Part shown: positions 36,723 to 44,236 of the stretch, one piece after another
Layout of the letters: the number at the start of each line of letters is the position of its first letter
Numbering within the stretch: position 1 is the stretch's first letter
Origin: Agromyces subbeticus DSM 16689
GTDB lineage: Bacteria; Actinomycetota; Actinomycetes; Actinomycetales; Microbacteriaceae
DNA: 64,000 bases
Assembly: GCF_000421565.1 (NCBI RefSeq)
Contig: NZ_ATXG01000001.1
Coordinates: 496,001-560,000 of the forward strand
Reading direction: 5' to 3'
Notes under the pieces: generated by a model
Seen by the model: only the letters and a program-made list of their open reading frames with translations
Database searches by the model: none
What the model was told of the DNA's origin: nothing
Translations under genes and position numbers: made by a program

Positions 36723-37337
36723 ATGGCGCGGCCGAGAGTGCCACTGCTGTCGACCGAGCGCATCGCAGACGCCGCCATCGAGCTCGTCGACTCGGGCGAC
36801 ACGTTCGGTGTGAACGCGCTCGCGCGTCAGCTCGGCGTCACGCCCTCATCGCTCTACAACCACGTCGACGGGCGCGACGGCATCATCGAGGTCATGCGGG
36901 GCCGTCTCGGCGAGCGATACCTCGCTGTACCGCCGACCGGCACGTGGGACGAAGTCGTCGAGCAGATCATGCGCGCCTCGCGGCGCATGTATGCGGAGCA
37001 TCCGTTCGTGGTCCCGCTCATCGTCGGCAAGACGATCACCCACCCGCTCGTGATCGCCAGCTACGACACCCTGGCGACCGCACTGCTCGGCGCCGGATTC
37101 CCCGACGACGAAGTGCTCGTCGTCGTCGCCATCCTCGACGCGTTCGCGATCGGCTTCGGACTCGACCTCGCCTCGCCCGACCACATCTGGCAGCCCGAGA
37201 CGCCCACCGTGAACCTCGCCCGGCTGCTCGCCGACGCCGAGACCGGCGACGAGCGATCCGACCGCGCCTTCGAGATCGGCCTCGAGCTCCTGCTCGACGC
37301 CCTGCGCATGCGGCTCGGGCGGCTCGACCTCGACTGA
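36723..37337 (+). CDS. TetR-family transcriptional regulator
   Basis: 204-residue regulator. N-terminal HTH (about 12-55) contains RIADAAIELVDSGDTFGVNALARQLGVTPSSLYNHV. The C-terminal domain resembles the TetR class-C type (HPFVVPLIVGKTITHPLVIASYDTLATAL, then DAFAIGFGLDLA). AGGAGG lies 5 nt before the ATG at 36723 and decides the start over upstream in-frame ATGs. It probably represses the divergent MFS-amidohydrolase pair and its own gene through the inverted repeat at 36615. Confidence 0.88.
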   Translation: MARPRVPLLSTERIADAAIELVDSGDTFGVNALARQLGVTPSSLYNHVDGRDGIIEVMRGRLGERYLAVPPTGTWDEVVEQIMRASRRMYAEHPFVVPLIVGKTITHPLVIASYDTLATALLGAGFPDDEVLVVVAILDAFAIGFGLDLASPDHIWQPETPTVNLARLLADAETGDERSDRAFEIGLELLLDALRMRLGRLDLD

Positions 37338-37363
37338 GCGGATGCCTCTTCCGCCCGCGGCAT

Positions 37364-37377
37364 CCGTATCGATACGG
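37364..37377. repeat. 14-bp perfect palindrome
   Basis: CCGTATCGATACGG is fully self-complementary and lies between the TetR stop and the DUF937 gene. TACGGT within its right half (37373-37378) could be the -10 of that gene. It may be an operator or part of a weak terminator. Confidence 0.35.
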
Positions 37378-37423
37378 TGATCGGTGGGCGCCCCGTTCGC
37401 GGGCGCGAGAAACGGGGACCCGA

Positions 37424-38047
37424 ATGGCTGCACTCGACGACATCATCGCCAACCTTCCGATCGGCGACATCGCCGCGAAGCTCGGCGTCGATGAGGCGAC
37501 CGCGAAGCAAGCAGTCGACGACGCGCTGCCCGCGCTGCTCGCCGGCATGGGCGCGAACGCCGCCGATCCCGCGGGCGCCGCCTCGCTCGAGAAAGCGGTC
37601 GCCAAGCACGACCCGAAGCTCATCGAGGGCGGCGTGAACCTCGACGACGTCGACGAAGACGACGGCAAGAAGATCGTGAAGAACGTATTCGGCGGCAACA
37701 CCGACCAGGTCGTGAAAGCCCTCGACAAGAAGGAGGGCGGCGCGGGCGATCTCATCGGCAAGCTCCTGCCGATCCTCGCGCCGATCGTGCTGAGCTTCCT
37801 CGCCGGGCAGTTCCAGAAGAAGCAGGCCGAACCGGCCGCCGCGTCGAAGGAGTCGAGCGGCGGCGGCATCGGCGACCTGCTCGGGGGCCTGCTCGGCGGC
37901 GGCTCCGGCTCATCGGGCACCGGTGGCGGTGGCGGCATCGACCTCGGCGGCATCGTTGGCGGTCTCCTCGGCGGCGGCTCGGGCTCCGGCGGCGGCGGCG
38001 GCCTCGGCGACCTGCTCGGCGGTCTGCTCGGCGGCGGCAAGCGCTGA
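37424..38047 (+). CDS. DUF937 protein with Gly-rich tail
   Basis: 207 residues. The first 125 form a DUF937 (YidB-like) region: DIIANLPIGDIAAKLGVDEATAKQAVDDALPALLAGM, then KHDPKLIEGG, KIVKNVFGGNTDQVVKAL and a hydrophobic LPILAPIVLSFLAGQF. The last 80 residues are low complexity, with three repeats of the type IGDLLGGLLGGGSG separated by Ser/Gly linkers. Function of the family is unknown. Ribosome site GGGGA precedes the ATG. Monocistronic: a family A repeat follows 34 bp after the stop. Confidence 0.85.
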   Translation: MAALDDIIANLPIGDIAAKLGVDEATAKQAVDDALPALLAGMGANAADPAGAASLEKAVAKHDPKLIEGGVNLDDVDEDDGKKIVKNVFGGNTDQVVKALDKKEGGAGDLIGKLLPILAPIVLSFLAGQFQKKQAEPAAASKESSGGGIGDLLGGLLGGGSGSSGTGGGGGIDLGGIVGGLLGGGSGSGGGGGLGDLLGGLLGGGKR

Positions 38048-38080
38048 CCTTCGCTGGTCGAGCAGGGCGCTGTACCCCTT

Positions 38081-38172
38081 CGCCGGTCGAGTAGGGAGCG
38101 AAGCGAGCGTATCGAGACCTCTCGCGGGGTCTCGATACGCGTCCTCCTTCGTCGGTCGCTACTCGACCGGCG
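38081..38172. repeat. Intergenic nested inverted repeat, family A copy 2
   Basis: Outer arms CGCCGGTCGAGTAG (38081-38094) and CTACTCGACCGGCG (38159-38172) and inner arms CGTATCGAGACC (38108-38119) and GGTCTCGATACG (38128-38139) pair perfectly. These match the arms at 19091-19177. The segment between the left arms (AGCGAAGCGAGCG) is also shared with small changes. A partial relic, TTCGCTGGTCGAGCAGGGCG, lies just upstream near 38050. Confidence 0.85.
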
Positions 38173-38190
38173 GTGCTCGACCCCACTGCA

Positions 38191-38196
38191 TAGACT
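38191..38196 (+). promoter_or_regulatory. -10 box of hadA (leaderless)
   Basis: TAGACT stands exactly 6 nt before the GTG at 38203 and no ribosome site is present. The transcript should begin at the start codon. Confidence 0.55.
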
Positions 38197-38202
38197 GACG
38201 GG

Positions 38203-38649
38203 GTGCCAGTGAACCCCGAGCTGCAGGGGCGGGTCCTCCCGCCCACCGAGCCCTACCTCGTCGGTCGTGAGAAGGTGCGCGAGTTCGCGCGCGCGGTCTT
38301 CGCGACGAATCCGATCAACCTCGACCCCGAGGCGGCGCGCGCCGCCGGGTACGCCGATGTCGTCGCGCCGCCGACGTTCCCGATCGTGGTGCAAGAGCTC
38401 ACGCTCGCCCAGCTGTTGGCCGAACCCGACGCCGACATCGACTTCTCACGGGTCGTGCACGGCGACCAGCGCTTCAGCTACACCCGCCCGGTCGTCGCCG
38501 GCGATCAGCTCACCGCGACCCTCACCGTCTCGAGCGTGAAGTCGCTCGGCCCGCACTCGATCGTCGTGGCCGAATCGGTCATCGTCGATGCCGACGGTGC
38601 CCACGTGGTCACCGCCGTGTCGCAGCTCGTCGTGCGAGGAGAAGACTGA
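38203..38649 (+). CDS. MaoC-like dehydratase subunit, HadA/UPF0336 type
   Basis: 148-residue hot-dog protein of the FAS1-like dehydratase (UPF0336) group. Motifs: GREKVREFARAVFATNPINLD at the N-terminus and APPTFPIVVQEL, plus VVHGDQRFSYTRPVVAGDQL. In mycobacteria this subunit pairs with a catalytic MaoC partner to form the (3R)-hydroxyacyl-ACP dehydratase; here the partner gene follows with a one-base overlap. A role in fatty-acid or envelope lipid synthesis is inferred from the family. GTG start fixed by the -10 box. Confidence 0.85.
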   Translation: MPVNPELQGRVLPPTEPYLVGREKVREFARAVFATNPINLDPEAARAAGYADVVAPPTFPIVVQELTLAQLLAEPDADIDFSRVVHGDQRFSYTRPVVAGDQLTATLTVSSVKSLGPHSIVVAESVIVDADGAHVVTAVSQLVVRGED

Positions 38650-39074
38650 TGCCCACCCCCGACTTCGCATCCCTCACCGTCGGCGACGTCGTCGCCGAGC
38701 GCTCGTTCCCGCTCACCCGCGACTCGCTCGTGCGCTACGCCGGTGCCTCGGGCGACTTCAACCCCATCCACTACCGTGACGACGTCGCGGCAGAGGTCGG
38801 CCTGCCGGGCGTGCTCGCCCACGGCATGCTGACCATGGGGCTCGCCGTGCAGCCCGTCGTCGACTGGGCCGGCGACCCCGGCCGCATCGCCGACTACCAG
38901 GTGCGCTTCACCCGCCCCGTCGTGGTCGACCCGCAGGCGGGTGCCACCATCGACGTCACGGCCAAGGTCGGGCAGCTCGACGAGGCGGCATCCGTCGTTC
39001 GCATCGACCTCACCGTGAAGGTCGGCGACGAGACGGTGCTCGGCAAGGCGCAAGTGCGCGTCTCCCTCGGCTGA
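38649..39074 (+). CDS. MaoC-family dehydratase, HadB type
   Basis: 141-residue hot-dog protein carrying the hydratase 2 motif with the catalytic Asp and His: GDFNPIHYRDDVAAEVGLPG, followed by VLAHGMLTMGL. It is the catalytic partner of the preceding subunit. ATG overlaps that stop (TGATG). The next gene, murB, follows after 1 bp, a gene order seen in many actinobacteria. Confidence 0.87.
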   Translation: MPTPDFASLTVGDVVAERSFPLTRDSLVRYAGASGDFNPIHYRDDVAAEVGLPGVLAHGMLTMGLAVQPVVDWAGDPGRIADYQVRFTRPVVVDPQAGATIDVTAKVGQLDEAASVVRIDLTVKVGDETVLGKAQVRVSLG

Positions 39075-39075
39075 C

Positions 39076-40317
39076 ATGAGCGGCGACATCCGCTTCTCCG
39101 AGCTCACGACCCTGCAGGTCGGTGGCCCGATCGACCGGCTCGTCACGGCCACGACGCAGCGCGACCTCGTCGACCTCGCGGTCGAGACCTGGGCGACGGA
39201 TGCCCCGTGGCTCGCGCTCGGCGGCGGTTCGAACCTGCTCATCGGCGACGAGGGCTTCGCGGGCACGGTCATCAGGGTCGCGACGCGCGGCATCGAGGTG
39301 CTGCCCTCCACCGGCTCGGGGCTCGGGTCGGGCAGCGGCGAAGCATCCTCTCGAGACCATGAGCACTCCGCGCGACTGCGAGTGCAGGCCGGCGAGTCGT
39401 GGGACGACCTCGTCGCCTGGACCGTCGAGCACGGGTACGCGGGCATCGAGGCGCTCTCGGGGATTCCGGGCTCGGTGGGCGCGGCTCCCGTGCAGAACAT
39501 CGGCGCCTACGGCCAAGAGCTCGCGTCGACGCTCGTGGCGATCGAGTTCCTCGACGAGGGTACCGATGCCCCTCGGCGCATGACGGCCGACGAGCTCGAG
39601 CTCGAATACCGCACGTCGGTGCTGAAGCAGGGCTTGCGCGGCATCGTCGTGACCGTCGAACTCGAGCTGCACGACACCACCGCCGAGCGGGCCGTGCTCG
39701 GCGAGGCCCTCGGCCGGCCGATCGCCTACGGGCAGCTCGCCGATGCGCTGCACGTGCAGCAGGGCGACCGGGTGCCGATCGCGAAGGTGCGCGAGAGCGT
39801 GCTCGCGCTGCGCGCCTCGAAGGGCATGGTGCTCGACCCTTCAGACCCCGACTCTGTGAGCGCCGGCTCGTTCTTCACGAACCCCATCGTCAGCGAGCAC
39901 GTCGCGCGCCTGCTGCCGGCGTCGGCGCCGCGCTGGTACGTGGAACCCGATGAGCCCGACGAGGTCGTGCCGCTCGGGCCGCTGGCGTCGGCCACACCGC
40001 TCGACGACTTTCTCGCGCACCAGGCCGAGCTCGACGCATTCGATGCCGACGCGCTCGAAGCTCCTGAGGCCGAGACCGGGCCGCTCGTGAAGCTCTCGGC
40101 GGCATGGCTCATCGAGCAGTCGGGCGTCCGGCGCGGATTCGCACTGCCGGGCTCGCGCGCCGCGATCTCGTCGAAGCACACGCTCGCCCTGACGAATCGC
40201 GGCGGCGCGACCGCCGAAGAGGTCGCGTCGCTCGCGCGGTTCGTGCAGAGCCGGGTGCAGGCCGAGTTCGGCATCGTGCTGCGGCCCGAGCCCGTGCTCG
40301 TCGGCCTCGAGCTCTAG
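39076..40317 (+). CDS. murB: UDP-N-acetylenolpyruvoylglucosamine reductase
   Basis: 413-residue FAD enzyme that reduces UDP-GlcNAc-enolpyruvate to UDP-MurNAc for peptidoglycan. FAD-binding LALGGGSNLLIGDEGFAGTVI near residue 48, then GIEALSGIPGSVGAAPVQNIGAYGQE, and the catalytic Ser in SAGSFFTNP near 265. It is longer than the usual 300-350 residues because of an acidic insert (about 280-325, AELDAFDADALEAPEAETG) and a Gly/Ser/Glu loop near 80. It ends the hadA-hadB-murB unit, closed by the hairpin at 40399. Confidence 0.93.
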   Translation: MSGDIRFSELTTLQVGGPIDRLVTATTQRDLVDLAVETWATDAPWLALGGGSNLLIGDEGFAGTVIRVATRGIEVLPSTGSGLGSGSGEASSRDHEHSARLRVQAGESWDDLVAWTVEHGYAGIEALSGIPGSVGAAPVQNIGAYGQELASTLVAIEFLDEGTDAPRRMTADELELEYRTSVLKQGLRGIVVTVELELHDTTAERAVLGEALGRPIAYGQLADALHVQQGDRVPIAKVRESVLALRASKGMVLDPSDPDSVSAGSFFTNPIVSEHVARLLPASAPRWYVEPDEPDEVVPLGPLASATPLDDFLAHQAELDAFDADALEAPEAETGPLVKLSAAWLIEQSGVRRGFALPGSRAAISSKHTLALTNRGGATAEEVASLARFVQSRVQAEFGIVLRPEPVLVGLEL

Positions 40318-40398
40318 CTGTACGAGGCGGGCAACTGCAGGCGGTGGCGCGGTGTGAGAGCAGCGTTTGGATGTGTCATGAGTTCCCTCCAAGACGGA

Positions 40399-40428
40399 AA
40401 GGGGCCAGCCGAATCCGGCTGGCCCCTT
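40399..40428. terminator. Bidirectional terminator hairpin
   Basis: AAGGGGCCAGCCG (40399-40411) pairs perfectly with CGGCTGGCCCCTT (40416-40428) around a 4-nt AATC loop. It lies between the convergent ends of murB and the alpha/beta hydrolase gene. The minus strand continues with TTTCCGTCTT, a modest T-rich tail. Confidence 0.8.
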
Positions 40429-40445
40429 CAGGTTGCGAGTGCAGT

Positions 40446-41177
40446 TCAGCTGGTCTGCGACGCCGCCGACCGAATGACCTTGGCGAGGTCGCGGGGCCGG
40501 CTCCACATAGGCCAGTGCCCCGTGGGGAGGTCGACGATGTCGACGTGTTCGAGATTCGCGACCTCGGCAAACATAGGGTGACCTGCCTGGACCAGCTCCA
40601 TCACCTGCTCGCCCGACATTGAGCAGCACACCAAGGTCGTCGGGACGCCGTGGCGGGCCTCGTTCGCGAGCTCGACGGGCTGACGAAGCACTGAGGCAGG
40701 CTCCGGGACAGCCCTCACCCGGAATCGCTCAAGGGCCTCGGCGCTCAGGCCTTCGAGGCTCGCCTGCTGCCCGAGGGCATCGAACGACGGCAGAGGCAGT
40801 TCTTCGAGCTCATCCGGAAAGTCAGGGGCGAACACGCTACCGTCCGCCACCGGGCCGGAATCGACCCATACCACCCGGGAGACAAGCTCGGGGTGCCGGT
40901 CGAGGATGAGGCTGACGGGGGCGTTAGCCCCGCTGTGCGCGACGAGAATGGCAGGCTGATCGCCGTGCTGAGCGATGACGTCTCGGATCGCTGCTGCCTG
41001 GTCGTCGAGAGTCTTCGCCGCGCGGTTGGTGTCGTCTCCGTCGAGACCAGGCAGAGTCATCGCGACTGCGCGAGTGTGGTTGGTTTCGAGGTGTTCAAGG
41101 ACTTCGTCCCATGCCCATGCCCCCAGCCAATGGCCGGCGATGAGAACGGTGATCGGACTGCTCGTGGGAGTTGTCAT
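40446..41177 (-). CDS. Alpha/beta hydrolase
   Basis: 243-residue alpha/beta hydrolase fold. Oxyanion region AGHWLGAWAWDEVLEHL, nucleophile Ser82 in LVAHSGANAP (elbow lacks the first Gly, as in several esterase-type members), and C-terminal His in PTGHWPMWSRP near 229. It resembles the small esterase/hydroxynitrile-lyase-like group. The substrate is unknown. It is divergent from a WYL regulator gene. Its start codon lies inside the palindrome at 41171. Confidence 0.85.
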   Translation of the reverse strand: MTTPTSSPITVLIAGHWLGAWAWDEVLEHLETNHTRAVAMTLPGLDGDDTNRAAKTLDDQAAAIRDVIAQHGDQPAILVAHSGANAPVSLILDRHPELVSRVVWVDSGPVADGSVFAPDFPDELEELPLPSFDALGQQASLEGLSAEALERFRVRAVPEPASVLRQPVELANEARHGVPTTLVCCSMSGEQVMELVQAGHPMFAEVANLEHVDIVDLPTGHWPMWSRPRDLAKVIRSAASQTS

Positions 41178-41184
41178 GTGACAA
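41171..41184. promoter_or_regulatory. Palindrome over the hydrolase start codon
   Basis: TTGTCATGTGACAA is an inverted repeat with 6-bp perfect arms and a TG centre. TGTCA recurs at 41212-41216 and near 41225. The spacing between copies suggests sites for the divergent WYL regulator; the AT-rich TATTTATG between them could hold promoter elements. Confidence 0.45.
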
Positions 41185-41250
41185 CCCTCCCAGCCGGGAT
41201 CGACAAGAGCGTGTCACTATTTATGTCATGAATTTGCCAAGGCCTGAACA

Positions 41251-41949
41251 GTGAGGCGAGCCGAACGTCTTCATGCCCTGTCCGAGATGTTGCGTCGCAG
41301 CGGCGTGCGGGGAGTCTCCGCTGAACGGTTGGCGCGAGAGTTCGAGGTGTCGGTGCGCACTGTCAAGCGAGACCTCGATGCGCTGGAGAACAGCGGCGCG
41401 CCGATCTGGTCTCGCCCGGGTCCGGGTGGTGGATACGGGCTGGCCAAAGGCGCATCGCTGCCTCCTGTCACCCTGTCCCCGGCGCAGGCCGTGGCGCTCA
41501 TGACAGCTGTGTCCGCCGCACCCGATGCTCCTTACGCGGATCTGGCTGCAGCTGGCATCCGGAAGATCATGGACGTCCTCGATCCCAGGACCCGAGCGCA
41601 AGCCGACGAGCTGGCCCACCGAGTCTGGGTCAATGTGCTTCCTTCCTCCTCGCGCGCCATCAGGTCAGCACTCGAGGAGGCCATGGCCGAGCAGCGGGTG
41701 ATTCGCATCCGCTACACATCACGAGACGGCACCACGACCACCCGTGACGTCGAGCCCGTGCTGTTCGCTTCCACGAGCGGCCGGTGGTACCTGGTTGGGT
41801 GGTGCCGTCTGCGCGACGCGATGCGATGGTTCGCCGCGTCACGCATCGAGTGGGCCAGCGTCACCAAGATGGCCTGTAGCGGCCACACCATCCACGAGGT
41901 CGGAGAGCCCCCGGAGAACGCCAGACCGGTGCACGGCTGGGGCGAGTGA
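41251..41949 (+). CDS. WYL-domain transcriptional regulator (YafY type)
   Basis: 232-residue regulator. The N-terminal winged HTH covers about 1-60 (SERLHALSEML-like start, then GVSAERLAREFEVSVRTVKRDLDALENSG). The WYL ligand-binding domain runs from about 140 (ALEEAMAEQRVIRIRYTSRDG to GRWYLVGWCRLRDAMRWF). WYL proteins sense small effectors or nucleic acids. Divergent placement suggests control of the alpha/beta hydrolase gene. GTG start at 41251, no clear ribosome site. Confidence 0.87.
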   Translation: MRRAERLHALSEMLRRSGVRGVSAERLAREFEVSVRTVKRDLDALENSGAPIWSRPGPGGGYGLAKGASLPPVTLSPAQAVALMTAVSAAPDAPYADLAAAGIRKIMDVLDPRTRAQADELAHRVWVNVLPSSSRAIRSALEEAMAEQRVIRIRYTSRDGTTTTRDVEPVLFASTSGRWYLVGWCRLRDAMRWFAASRIEWASVTKMACSGHTIHEVGEPPENARPVHGWGE

Positions 41950-41979
41950 CTGCCTCGATCAACCTCTCCTGTCAGTACA

Positions 41980-42387
41980 TCAGCGGCGGGCGCGCTCGCC
42001 TCGGCGAATGAGGCCGACGATGCCGAACAGGGCCACGATCACCCCCAGGGCGACGACAGCGTAGAGCGTGGCGGTGAGCGGACTGAGTGTCGTGAGCCAG
42101 CCGCCGACCGAGTCGCGGCGGGATGGGTCGATGAGGATCCAGAGCGTCGTGGCGGCGGCGGATCCGTAGAGCAGCGCCCAGACGATGGCTCCCCATCGCA
42201 CGGTCGGTCGTGCAGCGGCCGACGCGACCGACGTGTCGACGCTCGCCGGTGATGCCGGCGGAGCCGGTGGCGCCGGCGCGACCGGCGGGGTGCCACTGGC
42301 GGGGCTGCTCCAGTCGGCGAGGATCGCCGTGACGGCGGTCTCGGCCGAGCCGGCCGGCTTCTCGGAGTCGGGCGTGTTCGTGGTCAT
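41980..42387 (-). CDS. Small two-TM membrane protein of the PspC locus
   Basis: 135 residues: Pro/Ala-rich cytoplasmic N-terminus (PPVAPAPPAPPASPAS), then two helices (WGAIVWALLYGSAAATTLWILI and LTATLYAVVALGVIVALFGIVGLI) and an Arg tail. It starts 1 bp after the PspC gene stop, so it is co-translated. No named family; it resembles short PspC-locus companions. Confidence 0.65.
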   Translation of the reverse strand: MTTNTPDSEKPAGSAETAVTAILADWSSPASGTPPVAPAPPAPPASPASVDTSVASAAARPTVRWGAIVWALLYGSAAATTLWILIDPSRRDSVGGWLTTLSPLTATLYAVVALGVIVALFGIVGLIRRGERARR

Positions 42388-42388
42388 G

Positions 42389-44122
42389 TCAGTTTCCTTC
42401 CCGGATCTCGATGTGCACCATGCCGGAGTTCTGTTCGAGCACGATCCGCGCGTCGACGGGGTCGCCGCCTGCGGTGTATTCGCCGATGCCGCCCTCCCCG
42501 CCGAGCAGCAGTGCCTCACGATCGAGGCCGCCGAGCTGCGGGGTCGAGCTCGATGAGAAATCGGGTGACCACACGACGACGTCGACGTGACCGGCTTCGC
42601 TCGCGTCGAGCACCACCCGGGCGTTCGGCTCGACCGTGATCCAGGAATCACCAGTGCCCTGCCGCAGTTCGATGACGGGGGTGGTGTCGTCGACGCGTCT
42701 CGGGCCGACATGCATGTACGCATCACCGAACGGCTGCACGAGCCGTTGCGACTGGGACAGCGGAATCCCGTACCCCGGCGGAACGAGCACCCCCTGCGGC
42801 AGGATCGACGCCACGAGCACGCCGATCGCCATCGCAATCGCCGTCAGTGTCGTCATGAAGGCGAGCCCTCCGCTGCGCCGCCGCCGAAGTCCGGCGATGA
42901 GCATGCCCACGGCGAGCGTGAGCGTCGCGACCCCGAGCGCGATCGGGATCGCGAACTCCGCGACATCCGAGCTGCCGAGCGACCAGATGGCCCCGACCGA
43001 GCCGGCGACGATGGCCAGCCCGAGGAAGGTGAAGACGAAGGCGGCGCTCGCTCGCGGGCGGCTGGTGCGCCGCGCTGCCCGTGCCTCGTCGGCCTGGGCC
43101 GTGAGCAGGCGCGCCTTCTCCTTGTTCTCGGCGGCGGCCAGTGCTCGCGCCGCGCGTTCGGCGTCGTCCTGGCCCGTCTTCCATTCGGCGTGCGACACGC
43201 GCCAGGCCTCGTGCTGTGCGCGCCAGTCGGCGATCGCGGCGGCGTCTGCGCCCTCGGCCGGCACCGCGGGTTCGACGTTCGAGACCGGTGCGGCGATGCC
43301 CACCGCGGCCGGGGGAGCGCCTGCGTCGCTGCCGAACTGGGCTGCGCCCGTGGCGGAAGCGGACGCGGGCGTCGACGTCCCGGTCGCCCACGCGGCATCC
43401 GGCGTGTACGCCGTGGCCGACGAGTGGTACCCCGGAGCGGCGGCGGTCGCCGCGGAAGCCATTCGCGGCCCGCCACCGCCCGGGGGGTTCTGGGCGGCCC
43501 GCCGCGCGAGCCACACGACGAGCGCGACGACCGCACCGACGACGATGAGCACCCACAGCACTCGCAGCGGCCAGAGCAGGTTGAAGCCGAAGAGTTGGTT
43601 GTCGAGGGTCGGCCAGTCGGGCCACCAGCGCCAGCCGAGCCACCCGCCCTGCACGAGCGGAACGAGGCCGATGACGCCCATGACCGCGATGCCGACCATC
43701 GCCGGGTCGACGATGCCCCGCGTCAGCCGTTCGAAGTGGATCTCGCCCTCGGTGTCGGGCAGCAGCAGCCAGGCGATCGCGTAGAGCAGCACGAACGGGG
43801 CACCGAGCACCGCGATGACCACGACGATGCCGCGCACGATGATCGGGTCGATGCCGAGGCGCGCGGCGACACCGGCGCAGACGCCGCCGAGCCACCCGGC
43901 ACGCCGGGGCAGGCCGAGTCGGTGCAGCCAGGCGTAGAAGCCGTTGCCGGTGCCCGGCGCAGCCGCGGCGTCAGCTCGCTGATCGGTACCGGCCGCGCCG
44001 GGAGCACCGGAGGATGGAGTCGACCCGGTCGCCCCTTCGGCGGACGCGCCGGGCGCCGCGGAGTCCCCCTTCGCGTCGTCGTGCACGTTGTCCGCCTCTG
44101 GGGCAGTCGGGTTCGTCTCCAT
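42389..44122 (-). CDS. PspC-domain membrane protein
   Basis: 577 residues. A disordered Ala/Gly/Pro N-terminus (1-60) is followed by a PspC domain (LGLPRRAGWLGGVCAGVAARLGIDPIIVRGIVVV, near 70-130) with its helix pair. Further helices lie near 145-200, then a long Ala/Glu-rich stretch with coiled-coil potential (AEGADAAAIADWRAQHEAW, DDAERAARALAAAENKEK). Three more helices follow, and finally an outside beta-rich domain with repeating DV/V motifs (VELRQ-like, DVVVWSPDFSSSSTPQLGG). ATG 44122 is chosen; the longer frame upstream is a shadow of the divergent kinase gene. It likely senses or buffers envelope stress. Confidence 0.8.
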   Translation of the reverse strand: METNPTAPEADNVHDDAKGDSAAPGASAEGATGSTPSSGAPGAAGTDQRADAAAAPGTGNGFYAWLHRLGLPRRAGWLGGVCAGVAARLGIDPIIVRGIVVVIAVLGAPFVLLYAIAWLLLPDTEGEIHFERLTRGIVDPAMVGIAVMGVIGLVPLVQGGWLGWRWWPDWPTLDNQLFGFNLLWPLRVLWVLIVVGAVVALVVWLARRAAQNPPGGGGPRMASAATAAAPGYHSSATAYTPDAAWATGTSTPASASATGAAQFGSDAGAPPAAVGIAAPVSNVEPAVPAEGADAAAIADWRAQHEAWRVSHAEWKTGQDDAERAARALAAAENKEKARLLTAQADEARAARRTSRPRASAAFVFTFLGLAIVAGSVGAIWSLGSSDVAEFAIPIALGVATLTLAVGMLIAGLRRRRSGGLAFMTTLTAIAMAIGVLVASILPQGVLVPPGYGIPLSQSQRLVQPFGDAYMHVGPRRVDDTTPVIELRQGTGDSWITVEPNARVVLDASEAGHVDVVVWSPDFSSSSTPQLGGLDREALLLGGEGGIGEYTAGGDPVDARIVLEQNSGMVHIEIREGN

Positions 44123-44236
44123 GCTTCGATGCTGGCAGCGATGACGGATGCCCCGCCATGGGGTGAATCCCTGATTCGACCCTGAGCGTGGCGCACCGAC
44201 CGCGGCGGCCGCGTCAGGGTCTGCTTGGATGGCTGC

